Shown: positions 45,934 to 57,994 of the stretch, in pieces
How the letters are laid out: every line of letters begins with the position of its first letter
Position numbering within the stretch: the stretch's first letter is position 1
Source of the DNA: Gnetum montanum
Lineage: Eukaryota; Streptophyta; Gnetopsida; Gnetales; Gnetaceae
Reading direction: 5' to 3'
DNA: 64,000 nucleotides
Assembly (NCBI GenBank): GCA_015680685.1
Contig: MNCI01018966.1
Coordinates: 202,676-266,675 of the forward strand
The notes under the pieces: generated by a model
Databases searched by the model: none
What the model was told of the DNA's origin: nothing
The model's input: only the letters and a program-made list of their open reading frames with translations
Program-made: the position numbers and the translations under genes

Positions 45934-46169
45934 ACTAACACCATTGACATATCTGATTTGCCCAAAAATGATGGTGCGAATAACTTTGCGTACACCGGGG
46001 AGGGGAATAGTGATGAAGTTGAAAAGGTTAACTTATGAATTATAAATTAAAGTTTGAGGGCTGGTTAGAAAGATTTTTGAAGTCCATATAAATGTCATTG
46101 GTGATGAAGTAGTAGTAGTAGTACTAGAATTGTATATTTGTCAAAAGTCTTTGAGAATCGAATGAAGAG

Positions 46170-48089
46170 AACGTCAAAGTCTTAATTGCTATTGTGAAAG
46201 TCATCCACTACCATAACATGCACGTAGGGATAACTGCCAACAAAATTTAGCACTGCTGTTGTCCATATCAAACTTTAACAATCTAATTTTAAAGTGAATA
46301 TGATGCCTCACAAAGTTACATTTAGCGGTTAAAACATTCAAAGGAGGAAAAGGCATCATGTCATTTGCACCTAGTTTGGAAAGCTAACCATGCCAAAATT
46401 ACTATAAACATGTGTCATTCATATGTATAGATGTTGTGTCTATCAACTTGACTTTTCTTACATTGATAAGATGCACAAAGAGGAACATTTGCTAGGGGAT
46501 AAGGTACTTGAAGGGAAGGGTAATGCTTGAATTTTCTATTGAAAATTGACTTTATATTGATAAGATAATAGTAAATATCTTAGATTAAATATTATGTGAT
46601 ATATGAAGTAATATAGAATGAAGTTGAACATGGAATAGAGTATAAGGCAATTGGAGCAAAGAATTTTCCAATCCTAACTTTTCTATGTTAAATAATAAAC
46701 CCTAAGTTGATAGGATAATAATAAAGATATTGATGAAATTAAATCAATTGGAGAGATGTTAAGACTATGACTTTCTTCAAGCAAGTGAAATGTTGAACAT
46801 TTTAAATTGACATGATAACAATAATGGAGATGATGAAATGGCATAAATTCACATTAATTACAATGCCAATAGAAAAGAAAAGGCAATGAGAATATCTTTT
46901 AGTAACAAAGAACATCAAATAACACATTCCTAGGTTGACAACATGGTAGTGAAAAGGGATGTCAATATTGAGTTTTGAACTTAACACCTTTGAGTACAAT
47001 GTTGTATGAGATAACTATCTAACTAGCAACCAATACTCAATATTATGAGACTCAAACTAAAATTTTATATAAAAATATTATAAATATAGCCTTAAAAAAG
47101 AGAATAAACTCTACTACATAGAAATAAGTGAAGAAGGAAATTCACTAATACATGTGCATTTGACTTTAATTAAAAGAATAAACCTTTTCATAATATGTAA
47201 GATGCTTTGTAATAATTAAAGAAATAAGAATAACGATGAACTAAAGTCAAATAAAATTACGTAAAGGAAATCAATCCTTAATATTCCAAATACAAAAATA
47301 TAGGTCTCGTCAAAGTTGAATTCGAGAGTTAAATGCATGTCTCTTATACCTCATAAGTTTAACAATGAAAAATATGAAGGGGATGTCAAAAATTTAATTT
47401 AACTATAGATACACCCAAAAAAATATAGCCAACATGATGCATTAAAAGAATTATACAAAAATATAATGATACCTCAAGTGTGACTCAAACTGGAAGCTCT
47501 TAGTACAATTAGCTACCTTCTTAAGCCACCTCTCACTAGCATAGTGAAGAATATGAAACCCAATAGGTAGTGGTATTAGCCACTTGAATGATAGTAAGAT
47601 GCTCATTTCTCAAGTTGTAAAGCTTGGGTTTAGACACTTGAAAAGGGACTAGGCTTTTGCTCATCTATGGGTGTTCTCAAAACTATCTTGGTAGAATTAG
47701 CATCAAGCCTATGAGTGATGACACTTTATTAGCCAACTCATTTAAATCTTATATTTTCTAAAATAACAAGGAGGTGTTAACATAGTAAAAATTCTATTGA
47801 TTTAGAATCTCCAATTTATGGGTTTGATTCTAGTAGATATTGCTGAGTTATAAAGCTCTATTTGAGTTCTACCAAAGTTTCTAGATGGCTATACAATTGT
47901 AAAATTTAGGAACCCAGGTTACCTAAAGGGCAATAAAAATGTTTGAAATGTGTTTAGAAAATTTTTTTTTGTAGGAACTTTAGGTAAAGGCTTAAACTCT
48001 ATATGATATTTTATTTGCAGAAGCAGAAATGCTACCTATAGAAATTGTAGTTCTTCAAAACTTACAATAGTTTCATAAAAAAATGCTTA
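46170..48089. other. No recognisable gene
   Basis: AT-rich intergenic DNA. Short ORFs look random on both strands. Confidence 0.45.
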
Positions 48090-48094
48090 CTAGT

Positions 48095-49062
48095 TGGTGA
48101 ACAATGGATGCCCCCTACACCCACCCAAGCATACAAATCACAAGCATTCACACATGATCTGGTCAAATTCCATGGATGGGACTAGTTGTGGCATCTAGAT
48201 TGTTAAGCATTGACTGTAGGATGCTATCTTCCTACTAGGACTAGTGGTAGATATAACATATATGGTTTAATCTAAACTAAGACATATGATGGTTGATGTT
48301 ATTGTGGCCTTAAGCTAATCTTAATGATAATATAGTAATTAATTATTTAAACTAATAAACAATAGGAGAATAAATTCTAAACTAGCCTAAGGATGATGAG
48401 TATTCATTCTTATCTTGCTGTACGCATCCTAAACCCACATATCCACTACTAGGATTATCAAGTGTTGTGCTACTAGGCAAACAAAGCAATAACACTACAT
48501 TGATTACTAACCGAATATATGTTTATGCTTGAAACTGGTCATGCTCATTCTACCAATTGATTAACATGCATGGAAATGTAAATATTAACTAAATACATGA
48601 AAATTAAATCTATTCTAAGTCAAAGTGTTGTAATGAATATGAAGCAATCTCAATCTTATTGTCATTCATGGAGTGTGCCTAGGTATAATACCACTCAAAT
48701 AATACACCATATCACTAACTTAAATTCACACTATAGGCACTCACTCAATATTTCCTAAGATCAAGAAATGAAACTGCAAGAGTCTAGCTACAAAATCACT
48801 AAAAGGTGTCAAATACATGGTGGGTGCTTGCATATTTATAGGAAACTATATGCATTGCATCAACAAAGATGCATTAATGCATCTAGCTACGTTAACAAGG
48901 ATGCATTGTTGGGGCAGCGTCAATGCATCTAATATGCATTGCTCATTAATGCATCTACATATTTTCAACCACACATATGCATCAATGCATCTAAGATGCA
49001 TTGACAAGGTTTTATTGATGACGATGTATCAGTGAAGCTACCCGACATATCACATCTTAACA
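48095..49062 (-). mobile_element. Element F 3' LTR
   Basis: On the plus strand it reads from TGGTGA to CTTAACA and aligns with 57,995-58,958 ('aatcacaag', 'gatctggtcaaattcca', 'tgggactagttgt'). The following 'tatccccatcactacc' corresponds to the polypurine side of element G ('tacccccacaactgag'). The TATA box on the minus strand is at about 48,830-48,840, preceded by a dense array of ATGCAT motifs (48,845-49,020). Confidence 0.75.
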
Positions 49063-50830
49063 TATCCCCATCACTACCTAAAAACTCATCTTCAAGTTAT
49101 ATATAAATGGACAAAGTTTTATGAAAAAAATTATGGGGCGACCAAGACTAGATTGGCTACCATTACAAAGTTAGAGTGCCATGTTACAACATTTTATTTG
49201 AGTGGATGCATTACAAAATGATGAAAAAGGTAGACAACCATCATAGTTTGTAAAATTGTAGAGGTCTTTAGAAATCCCCTAAAGATGAATCTTCTTATTT
49301 TCGCTAGTGGTGGTAAAGCTTCCAACCTTGATTGTTATGTTGATGCTTCTCTTTTATGCAGAACATTTTTGAGGGATGGACTAAGATTTCTCCTCATCAT
49401 TCCAGGGGTCTAGCAAATATGTGACATGTGAGCTTTAATCCTTGCATGTGCTACTATTTGTCTATGGGCATATCCTTTGTTGTTCTCCTCTTGGCTTCAT
49501 TCCTTTGCTTTTTACAAGACCTTCAACCTTGGGGATTTCATTTGGCATCATCTAAAATCACCAAAGGATCAACATTAGTTTTGATAATTTTTCATTAATG
49601 ATTAACCCTTTCTAAATTATTAGTTATCTCAAAATTGGAAAAAATTTTAGCATGTAAGCTCAAGATGATTTCATAATAATGTTTCCCAAGCTCTAAGGTA
49701 ACTAAAATCATCAAGTTGTTTAAGATAATTTGATTATTTTTACTATTAGTTACCATAATGTTTAAAAGCGAGGTATTAGATAAATTTCAAAACATACATC
49801 CTTAACCCTCCCACGATAAATGACCTTAACTCCAGAAATGCACATGTTTTCAAATAATTAAAACCAAATGTTTGGTTCAAAATATTACCAAGAAATTTGT
49901 GAATTTAGAGGAAATTTTGATATAAAAATATTAAAGATAACTTGAAATTGATGAGAAGTTGATTGTAGCATCATGCATAAATTTAGAGAAGTAATCAATG
50001 ATGTTTTTGAAGCTATGAGGTTTGGTTCAGAGCAAGTGGATCCTCCCCAAAGCAACCTCTTGTGAGAATGCCCTTGCATAACCACTTCTATGAATGTCTG
50101 TGGATTTCTTAGAAGTTAAATGTAGATCATACCTTTATTTCAAACAACACACAATTACCTTTGTTACAATCTTGCACTATACTATACAAAATCATTAGGC
50201 CCATAATTGCATCTAGTAGTAAGGTGAATAATGGGATGAGAAGGAATTGCAGAGATTGGAATGTAAGGTACTTAACCATGTCTAAAATAGGTTCTTATGT
50301 CAATTTTGATTAAAATGATTATCATACCTATTCATCCAAGTTTTAAACTAAGTCCATACCATTAACAATGACCTCGCATTGATGTGTTCCTTCCTCCCTA
50401 CCATCATGAGCCCACAACAATCACAAAGAACAAACATTACTCTAAAAAGAGAAGAAAGGAGAAGAAGGAAGAAAGGAAGGGCCTTAGTTAGAGAGGTGCC
50501 CTTAGGCATGGAAAGCATGTCTTTCTAGCCCCATAACTAATGCTTGTAACCCATTATTATGTCTAAGGGATGTGCTTTGAATTCTCATTTTTTCTCTATT
50601 TCTCTCTTTTTTATTCTTTCTTTTGCTCTTCTCCTTTTTTCTTTTTTTTTTCATGGGAACCACACCATGCAAAGACATGCTTTCGGTTTATTGGTCAACA
50701 ATATGAGTGATGGTATGTTCCATAAGGAGTCATAAACCATAAGAAGGAAGTCAAGAAGAGAACCCAACAAATTCCCTTGAGGTCACACCCTTTGCCATTT
50801 CCACTTAGTCTTTACTTCTTTCTTCAAGGC
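49063..50830 (-). other. Element F post-pol non-coding region, LTR-proximal part
   Basis: No ORF of substance. A purine-rich 'aagaagaaaggagaagaagg' stretch near 50,450 and a T-rich run near 50,570-50,650 are the most notable features. Phrases shared with the 3' regions of C and D ('accacaccatgcaaagac', 'gtgacttcaaggg' reversed) place it in the same element class. Confidence 0.5.
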
Positions 50831-52790
50831 ACAATGATTAGTAGTTAATTTTATTTTCATGTAAGAAGAACCTTATTATTTTCATGATATAGACCTTTTA
50901 TTTAAAGAAATAGAGGGATGGATGATGTGGTCTCATTCCTTTACACAATCATTTACCCAATCATCTTGATAGCATAGGACAAAGATCCAACATATGGTGT
51001 TGACATCTGCATCATGATTGTCAATATTTTTATTAATAAATACATAGTAGACATTCATAAAATAGAAAGGACATGACTCAATAAAAGAGAAAATTATAAA
51101 AAAAATAAAAATTCCAAGAAATGGAAAAAATATTAAGAATTAGAAAATTTTTGAAGAAATAAAAAAAAGGATAAAAAATTGTAAAACAAAAAAGTGAAAA
51201 TGTACTTATTAGTTCTTCATTCAAGATGGAGCATCTCCCCCATGACTAAACTCATGGGCAAGAATTCAAAAAATGGACCACATATTCCCTTGGTTATACA
51301 TAGTAAGCTTTCCATTTATCATCTTTAATGATTTAATTTTTCACTTGGTAGCACATTTAATAGTGATGATAGTCACATTTCTATCATTTGGATACACATC
51401 TTTAGCTCACCTAGAAGACATTTTCTTTTTAAGCAGTCCAGACAAGTTTCCTTATTTATTTTCTATTTTACTTCTTGTGTCTGCTTGTTTAACATCTTCT
51501 TTCAATGTATAGTCAGAGTATAAGATGTTATTCTTTATTTCTCTATTTGGTTCATTTTCTTAGGACAAGAACTAATAAGTGGGTTGGGTGTTTCGATGCA
51601 TCTTTTGAAGGGTTTTGTATTTTCGTTTTCAAGCCACTAGGTGTCTTTTGGTTTAGTGGCTATTGTGTAGACTTGGTTTTGTGTACACACTTGTTCCTTA
51701 AGTTTGTTGTGGGTTAGTATAGGGATCATGTTAACACTTTGAACTTTTGGCCCACAACTACACCCTTTATCATTATTAGTAATGCATGGAATTTTCTGTC
51801 TCTCCACAATGTACTATGATCAATAAATTTTAGTTTCATGTAAGAAGAACCATATTATTATCATGATATAGACCTTTTATTTACAAAACTAGATGAATGG
51901 ATGATGTGTTCTCATTTCTTTACACAATTATTTACCGAATCATCTTGATAGCATAGGACAAAGACCCAACAAATGGTGTTGACATTTGCATCAGGATTGA
52001 CAATATTTTTATTAATAAAGACATAGTAGACATTCATAAAACATAAGGGAAATGACTCAATAAAAGAGAAAATTATAAAGAAAAGAAAAATTCCAGGAAA
52101 TGGAAAACATATTAAGAATTAGAAAATTTTTGAAGAAATAAAAAAAAGGATAAAAAATTGTAAAACAAAAAATTGAAAATGTACATATTAGTTCTTGATT
52201 CAAGATGGAGCATCTCCCCCATGACTAAACTCATGGGTGAGCATGCAAAAAATGGACCACACATTTTCTTGGTTATACATAGTAAGTTTTCCATTTATCA
52301 TCTTTAATGATTTAATTTTTCAATTGGTAGCACATTTAACAGTGATGGTAATCGCATTTCAATCATTTGAAGACATATATTTAGCAAGACTAAAAGACAT
52401 TTTCTTTCTAAGGCGTCTAGACATGTTTCCTTGTTTATTTTCTATTTTAGTTCTTGTGTCTCCTTGTTTGACATCTTCTTTTAGTGTATAGTCAAAGTAT
52501 AAGATGCTATTCTCTAAGTTTCTGTTTGGTTCATTTTCTTAGAACAAGAACTAATAAGTGGGTTGGATGTTTCTATGCATCTTTTGAAGGGTTTTGTACT
52601 CTCATTTTTGAGCCATTGGGTATCTTTTGATTTGGTGGCTATTGTGTAGACTTGGTTTTGCACACACACTTGTTCCTTAAGTTTTTTATGGGTTGGTATA
52701 GGGATTGTGTTAACACTTTGAACTTTCAACCTACAAGTACACCCTTTATCATTATTAGTAATGCATGGAATTTTTTGTATCTCCACAATG
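50831..52790. repeat. Direct tandem duplication, unit 979 bp
   Basis: 50,831-51,809 and 51,810-52,790 match with a constant 979-base offset at several points: 'catgtaagaagaacc' 50,859 and 51,838; 'tcaagatggagcatctcccc' 51,221 and 52,200; 'ctccacaatg' 51,802 and 52,781. Each copy contains the reversed polypurine-like motif 'ccccatgac'. The 'acaatg' at the junctions could have seeded unequal crossing-over or slippage. It lies in the post-pol part of element F. Confidence 0.85.
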
Positions 52791-52906
52791 ATAGGTTCAT
52801 CTTTTATGGTTTGTGTTGGAGTGGTAATGGTTGTTGGATTTTGCATAGGATTAGGAGACATTATTTTTGTGAGAACAAAGGTTGCACTAGATTTTCCTTA
52901 TGCTAG
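52514..52906 (-). pseudogene. Element F remnant of gag linker and protease tail
   Basis: The minus-strand frame starts MSPNPMQNPTTITTPTQ and later reads IQKIPCITNNDKGCTC, then KSKDTQWLKNEST. In elements C and D the corresponding text (KKVPCIT-SD, then DTQWL) follows the protease core. Here the core with its D-S-G site is missing, so a deletion fused the linker to the tail. It has no enzymatic capacity. Confidence 0.55.
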
Positions 52907-52989
52907 TTTTGATGAGTTAGTAGGTTTACTACTTTTATTCATGTGTGGGAACTGTCCAATGTAAAGGACGTTTCTAAGACTTTTGCTAA

Positions 52990-53403
52990 GATCTAGTAAC
53001 ATTATCATTTACTTGTATGTTCACAACACAAGTCACATTCTTTTGTTGAGTTTGTGGTGACAATCCTTCCTGCATTGTTGGTGGTGACATATGTTGGAGG
53101 GAAGTATGAGAGTATTGAGGATGTGATGGGGCACAGGTGGTCAAAGATCATGATCCCATAGGAGATTTTGTGTGTTGATGGTATTCATGGGAGTAGTAGT
53201 AGTCATTTCAAGTAAGGAAAGTAGAACCATTTGGAGAAACAGGTTGTTGTACATAGTATCCATAATGGTCTGGCTAGTGATAAGAGTATTGCTAGTTTAT
53301 TGATGGCATCCCCCACAACTATGGGTTTTTCCATTATGGTTGATAAGAAGTCCCATTGTGATAGTACTATTGGTTATAGGAATGTTTATAATTACTGTTG
53401 AGG
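52990..53403 (-). pseudogene. Element F gag, downstream half (Pro/Gln linker)
   Basis: Minus strand, reading leftward from 53,400: NSNYKHSYN, YYHNGTSYQP, LWGMPSIN, YYVQQPVSPNGS and SHEYHQHTKSPMGS. Element C has the parallel YYPSGT, LWGMP, YYVQQLVSPSDS and SPMGN in the same order. The N-terminal end stops abruptly near 53,400, and its continuation is found at 56,287 and beyond on the same strand. Confidence 0.7.
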
Positions 53404-54662
53404 CCAACCTCACCCATGCTAGGCATGGGGCCACAATCAACAACTATATATTCCAAAGTAATTTTTGAGGAAACAAAAGATCAAGGATGGTATTTCCATG
53501 GGGTATAATGGCTAAAGATATGAAGTGTCTCATTGAAGGTAGTGTAAGATAATCCTAACCATACATACAAATTACTTAAATATTAGAATAGTTATGGTCA
53601 AATGTGGAAGGCAATAAAAAATTTTACATCAAGCATATTAGAGGTAATCAACTAGATTTAGAAGTTTGCTATGTTACAACTAGAATCCTACTTAGATCTT
53701 GCAACTTAATCAATAAGCTTTGTTTGAGTTCACCTCAACATAGACTAAAAACTAGAAGATCAATTAACCTACATAGAGAAGAGTGCGCATCTAGTTTATA
53801 TTAGTCATGAGTACTTGAGGATGAGCAATATATTTTTCTTAATTGTCTTTTAACTGAATACCTACAATCAAAGTATAATACTACATTTAGGGGTGCTTAG
53901 CCACTTTGTTGAGTCTATATTTATTTTCCATGAGATAGATGTACTATTTGACAAATAAATCTTTTCTAGTCCATGAAGAAATACAATTTTTAATTTTAGA
54001 GATGTGTTCCTAAAAAGATTATAGACTTGAAAATAGTTCAACTTAAATTTGCAACCTTAATTGACATTTTTATATAATTTAAAAGTTACTTCAATCATTA
54101 TAACTTCATTGCTACATGCTTAATGTGTAACTAAAAAAGTTTTAATATCTTCAAAGTTAGCTATATGCACTTTGAGATGGCGCTTTATTAAATTTTTGTT
54201 TGTTCAACTATAAAATTTAAAAAGGGGGAAAACCATTGCAAACCGTAATAATTATAAACATACGAAAAAACCATTAAATTTATGAGTTTCTAACCCATTA
54301 TAAATATTATATTCATTAAGGTTAAGGTTATCTACACAGTTCCAGAATTTATATGATCAATGTATACCAGTTATTAAAATTTAGTTAAAATAATCATTTT
54401 AAAAATTAAAATAACAGCTTTATTACATCTGAAATTGAACATATCACATTTTCATGAAGACAATGTTTAACAATTAAAAATTCTGAGTGAAACCACCATG
54501 AAGATTGGAATTCAAAGTTAATAATAAGTTGTGCAGCTGATTAGAGGGAGCGATAACCGTTGACGGAAGCAATTTCAATCTTGACACAGTCAAAGTTTAA
54601 AGGTAAGGTGGAGAAATGAAAGAATAAGCAGAGAAATGAAGCAGTAGCTGTGCATCTTAGCC

Positions 54663-54793
54663 TCAGCGCTTGGGCAGATCTGCAGGTGGTGGAATAACTT
54701 TGGTGTCGGCGGTCGGTCCGTTCTCCACAATGAAAACTGTGGCCAGTCCCACCGAGATGTGTGCGTCCAGATGGCAGTGCAAGATCCACACCC
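54663..54793 (-). pseudogene. Laccase (multicopper oxidase), last exon only
   Basis: On the minus strand a canonical acceptor (ttatgtttcag) at 54,794 is followed by GGGTGTGG..., giving, with one base from the missing previous exon, GVWILHCHLDAHISVGLATV, then FIVENGPTADTKVIPPPADL, PKR and a TGA stop at 54,663. This is the C-terminus of a plant laccase: HCH-x3-H-x4-L supplies T1/T3 copper ligands, and the VENGP and PPPADLP ends are family hallmarks. Plant laccases normally end in Cys or a short tail, here Lys-Arg. The exon itself is open and has intact splice signals, but I find no other laccase exon in the window. Laccases are secreted oxidases of the cell wall that couple monolignols and other phenolics. 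Confidence 0.85.
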
Positions 54794-54869
54794 CTGAAAC
54801 ATAAAACATACAAAACAAATCATTAACAGACAAATACATTAACAGTACTTTTAATTGTAAAAAAAAATG

Positions 54870-55440
54870 ACGTGGGGTGGTGGTGGCAGTTTCTCCACAC
54901 AGCGTATCGCAACGGCAGTTCGCAGTTGACGGTGGTTTCTTCACCCACAGGCCGCTATAAACAGGGGAAGTCCGCGGCCAGCAAAAGGGGACGAGGGCCT
55001 GCAGCCAGCAGGAGGGGATCTCTTCTTTGACAAACGCAGGCTTTTCTCAGACGTTGGGAAAACAGAGGCGAGCCTTTTCTTTTGACACCGAGGAAGCCAG
55101 CAGCCTCTCTCACTGGCAGGGTAGAGCGGGGCTAGCAGGCAACAACAACTACTGTGATGACCATAGTTGCAATGCCTGCGGCGCAATGCACTGCAGCAGG
55201 AAAGCTTCTCCCGTAGTTAATGGCAGGCGCGAACTCGCGGGACGCATCGTAGTGGCGGATCGGGATAGCAACCTCGTGCCTGGGGCAGTAGAAACGTCGA
55301 TGTTAGCATAGCAGCAGGATTCTCCTTCCTTCTTGTCTGTGGCAAGCGGCTCGTCTTGACGGTCTAGTCAACGGCTGGGTTCTCTAGACGACGAGGCAGT
55401 AAACAACAGTAGACGTGTCTGCACGCTTCAGAAATGATGG
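54870..55440. other. GC-rich, CpG-rich block next to the laccase exon
   Basis: About 570 bp of much higher GC and CpG content than anything else in the window, on the upstream side of the laccase intron, ending towards the exon in a poly-A run (plus strand, 54,858-54,868). ORFs of 81-94 residues on both strands overlap each other and look like GC-driven chance ORFs. It could be a short retroposon, an unmethylated promoter-like island or part of a laccase intron. Confidence 0.45.
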
Positions 55441-56286
55441 CTTTTGGCGTATTTCTTTTTTACAGTATCTTTCCACATCGTGTCTTGATGTTTTCTTTGT
55501 GTGTTTATTTTCCTTTTTTTTTCCTGCTTTGTATCCTTTTTTTTTTCTGAACGTTTTATTGCTTTCAATATCTAAACTTCTTTAGCGTTTCATATCAGTT
55601 TTCGCTTTTCCTTTTACCAGTATTTATTTTTATTCTTGTGCCTCTGAGTTTTTAATGTCAGTTTTCTTCTTTTTCATTTATTCTTGCCTGTTCCTTAGTG
55701 ATTCCTGCCGCTCACTCCATTTTTACGTTATCTTTATGTTTCTGCATTTTGTATTAAAAAGTTCCTTTCTTCGTTTATTTCTGTTGAGATTAACGTAGCT
55801 TGCTTTATGCACGTGTTGGACTGTTACTTTCCGTTTCTTCCTCTTGCCTCGTATTTTTGGTTTATCTTCTCTGTTCAAGGTGGCAGACAAGTTCTACGTT
55901 TTCTTTTCTCTCACAACTATGCATGGAGATGTAAAAACGAAAGGTGACACTAACAGTCCACATGATATACATGAGATCCATCCTTCCTTCCATTGGCGGG
56001 TACAAGTAGCATTACGATAGCGTCCATAATACCTAATAAGCACGAAAATTTGCATTTTATTTTGGATTATTTATTCTACTCTTTTATCAATATTATTATT
56101 AAATTTATATTTTAAATATTTTGTTTAAAATATTATTATTGTTATTTTTGTCACATAGCCCTTTCCCGCTCAAACTATTCTAAGGTTTCCATACCCATAC
56201 AAGAGGCGCCCTAGGCAATAGTCTCCTAAAACAATTTTTCACAGGTGTTGACTCGCGTGTCCAAAATTTACGCATTAACAATTATT

Positions 56287-57850
56287 TTGTAGGTAAGATA
56301 ATCTTTTAGGCATTTGCATTTCTACAAACTTGAAATTTAAAGTAAAAGCCCCAAACTCTTGTATATGTAACATAATTGGGCAATAGCCCTTTGAATGTTT
56401 ATATTGGCAGCTGTTACATCCATCATCCTCTTCTATATCTAAGTTTGAAGCCTCTTCTACTATAACTATTTTCCCTTTCTACCAATCCTTGCCTATTTCC
56501 TTGTTCTTTCTTCTCTTCTTATGTTGATCACTTAATCCTTTTTTCTTTAGCTTTTCCTCTATGATTTTCAAGTTGGTTGTAACTTTTTCATTCATCAACT
56601 CCCACATCTTATCTATCATTGTGTCAATCTCAGTAATAGGCTTTTGCATTGGCAAGGTTCTATGTGAAATCAACTCATCAAGAGTTGCCTCTTTTTCTTG
56701 ATCATACATATGAACCGCTTTTTTTAGAATAGTTGGATCCTAGTTATATTCCTCTACCCTTTTCTTTTTGTACAAATCTCCTTCTTCTTTTGCCAACTAT
56801 TCAACTAGCATTTGTATATGATGGACTCTCAATTCTAATAATCATCCTTTAGCATAGATCCCATGGGCCTCCCTCATTTGTTATGAAGCCCATCTATGAT
56901 CTAGAGATGCTGCTCTTTTTGAGAGAAATCATGGCTTCGACATTTATGCAGTAGAGAATAGTATCTATCCAAGGCTACATTCAAGGATTCATGATTTTCT
57001 TACTTCCACCCTTGGAATTATTTTCTTAGATTGGACATTCTTTCATAGTTTTCTTATTTTTTGTTGAAGAGCTCAAGCATTGTGAACCACTAGTGGATTG
57101 AATCTAGTTCGAATGATCTATACAACCTTTAAGCTTCTTCTATTAGTGTCCTAGGAAGGAGCTTAAGCTTTTGCCACTTACTTTCGATATTTTGCAAGGT
57201 GCTGGAATCATGGAAGGCTTATCAATGATGTTGTGGATCAAAATTATAGCCTCCCTCAAATTTGGGAATGTTATGCATATCAAGACATTTGATGCAGCTT
57301 TCCTTTTGATGCCTATGGGGTATTCTAATTGCCTCCCTAATTTGTGTCATGCTCCTAGTAGCTAAAAAGGGTTTATCTTTATCAGACATGTGATGGTGAT
57401 AATCTATATTTCTATTTGTTTGATAGTGATGGTCTCGTCTATGCTTACTTTGATATCTTTCATATTGTCTTTGATTTTTATTTTTATCTTCATCTTGACC
57501 CCTTAGTGGAGCTCTATTTCCATACCTCTACTTACCTTCATCAGAATTGGATGTTGAAGATGAAGAGAAAGATGATGAACTGGGAGAATCACCATGGCTT
57601 CTATATCTTCCCCTATGGTCCCTTAATTTATCTCTTCTAGGTTTGGAGGAGGTCATATGCCTTGAGGCCCTACTTATTAGAGGACTTGTTCCATCTTCTC
57701 TAGGATCATCTACATTAATTGAATGTAGTAAGGGTCTAAATGAGCATATGAGATCCCTACATTGAGTGATTCACCCCAATTCTCTTCAATATAGATCCTA
57801 TCATTTCTCCTACTAGTGTTCTCATCATGTGATGGATTATCATCTCTATG
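56287..57850 (-). pseudogene. Element F gag, upstream half (capsid core and zinc knuckle)
   Basis: On the minus strand the frame at 56,709-56,479 reads LDELISHRTLPMQKPITEID and MWELMNEKV, parallel to LEELVNRKTLPLQKLTMEVS of element C. It continues to a zinc knuckle CNSCQYKHSKGYC near 56,425-56,385 (C-x2-C-x3-H-x4-C, all four ligands present) and MPKRLSYLQ, where it breaks. Upstream, to about 57,850, the gag N-terminal and core parts are traceable only in short pieces. Confidence 0.7.
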
Positions 57851-57975
57851 TGAAGGAGATATGTTTTTAATTAATAATGTATTTGACTTAAAATATTAAT
57901 ATTTTCAAAAAGATAAATTATTAATAATTGAACAATAATCATTTATAATGTAACTAATCTAGATCATAAACACCA

Positions 57976-57993
57976 TCCCCAACAACAATAACA
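57976..57993 (-). promoter_or_regulatory. Element F primer-binding site, decayed tRNA-Asp type
   Basis: Minus strand TGTTATTGTTGTTGGGGA next to the LTR end. It agrees with the tRNA-Asp complement at 11 of 18 positions, and six of the seven differences are C-to-T or G-to-A. Confidence 0.55.
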
Positions 57994-57994
57994 A

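Larger units (their letters stand above)
42453..46026 (+). pseudogene. Possible host exon interrupted by a copia element (tentative)
   Basis: An acceptor-like 'tccatttggcag' ends at 42,452. With the copia element (42,486-45,933) and one copy of the 5-bp duplication left out, the flanking DNA reads open from 42,453 to 46,026 and ends at a donor-like AAG/gttaac. The right part contains DISDLPKNDGANNF and YTGEGNSDEVEK. The same frame is open upstream to a stop near 42,327. A further open, coding-like stretch (RKIFEVHINVIGDEV) lies at about 46,065-46,165. No family recognised. The open length is short enough that chance remains possible. Confidence 0.3.
53404..56286. other. ~2.9-kb foreign segment inside element F gag, carrying a laccase exon
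   Basis: Bounded on both sides by parts of one gag frame. TTGAGG (53,398-53,403) and TTGTAGG (56,287-56,293) at the two edges could be a worn target duplication. Content differs from the retroelements: CpG is frequent, the 54,540-55,440 part is GC-rich, and 55,440-56,150 is pyrimidine-rich. No terminal inverted repeats or Helitron-type CTRR end were found. Its left 1.1 kb has no recognised gene, and a 66-residue plus-strand ORF at 53,604 is probably chance. Confidence 0.5.

Noticed and set aside
53413-53429. Hairpin CCCATGC-TAG-GCATGGG near the left edge of the laccase-bearing insert as a Helitron 3' end
   Set aside because: No CTRR terminus follows it on either strand and no TC start was found at the other edge.
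55027-55311. 94-residue ORF (and overlapping minus-strand ORFs) in the GC-rich block as genes
   Set aside because: Open frames on both strands at once are expected from high GC content; no motif or plausible start context was seen.
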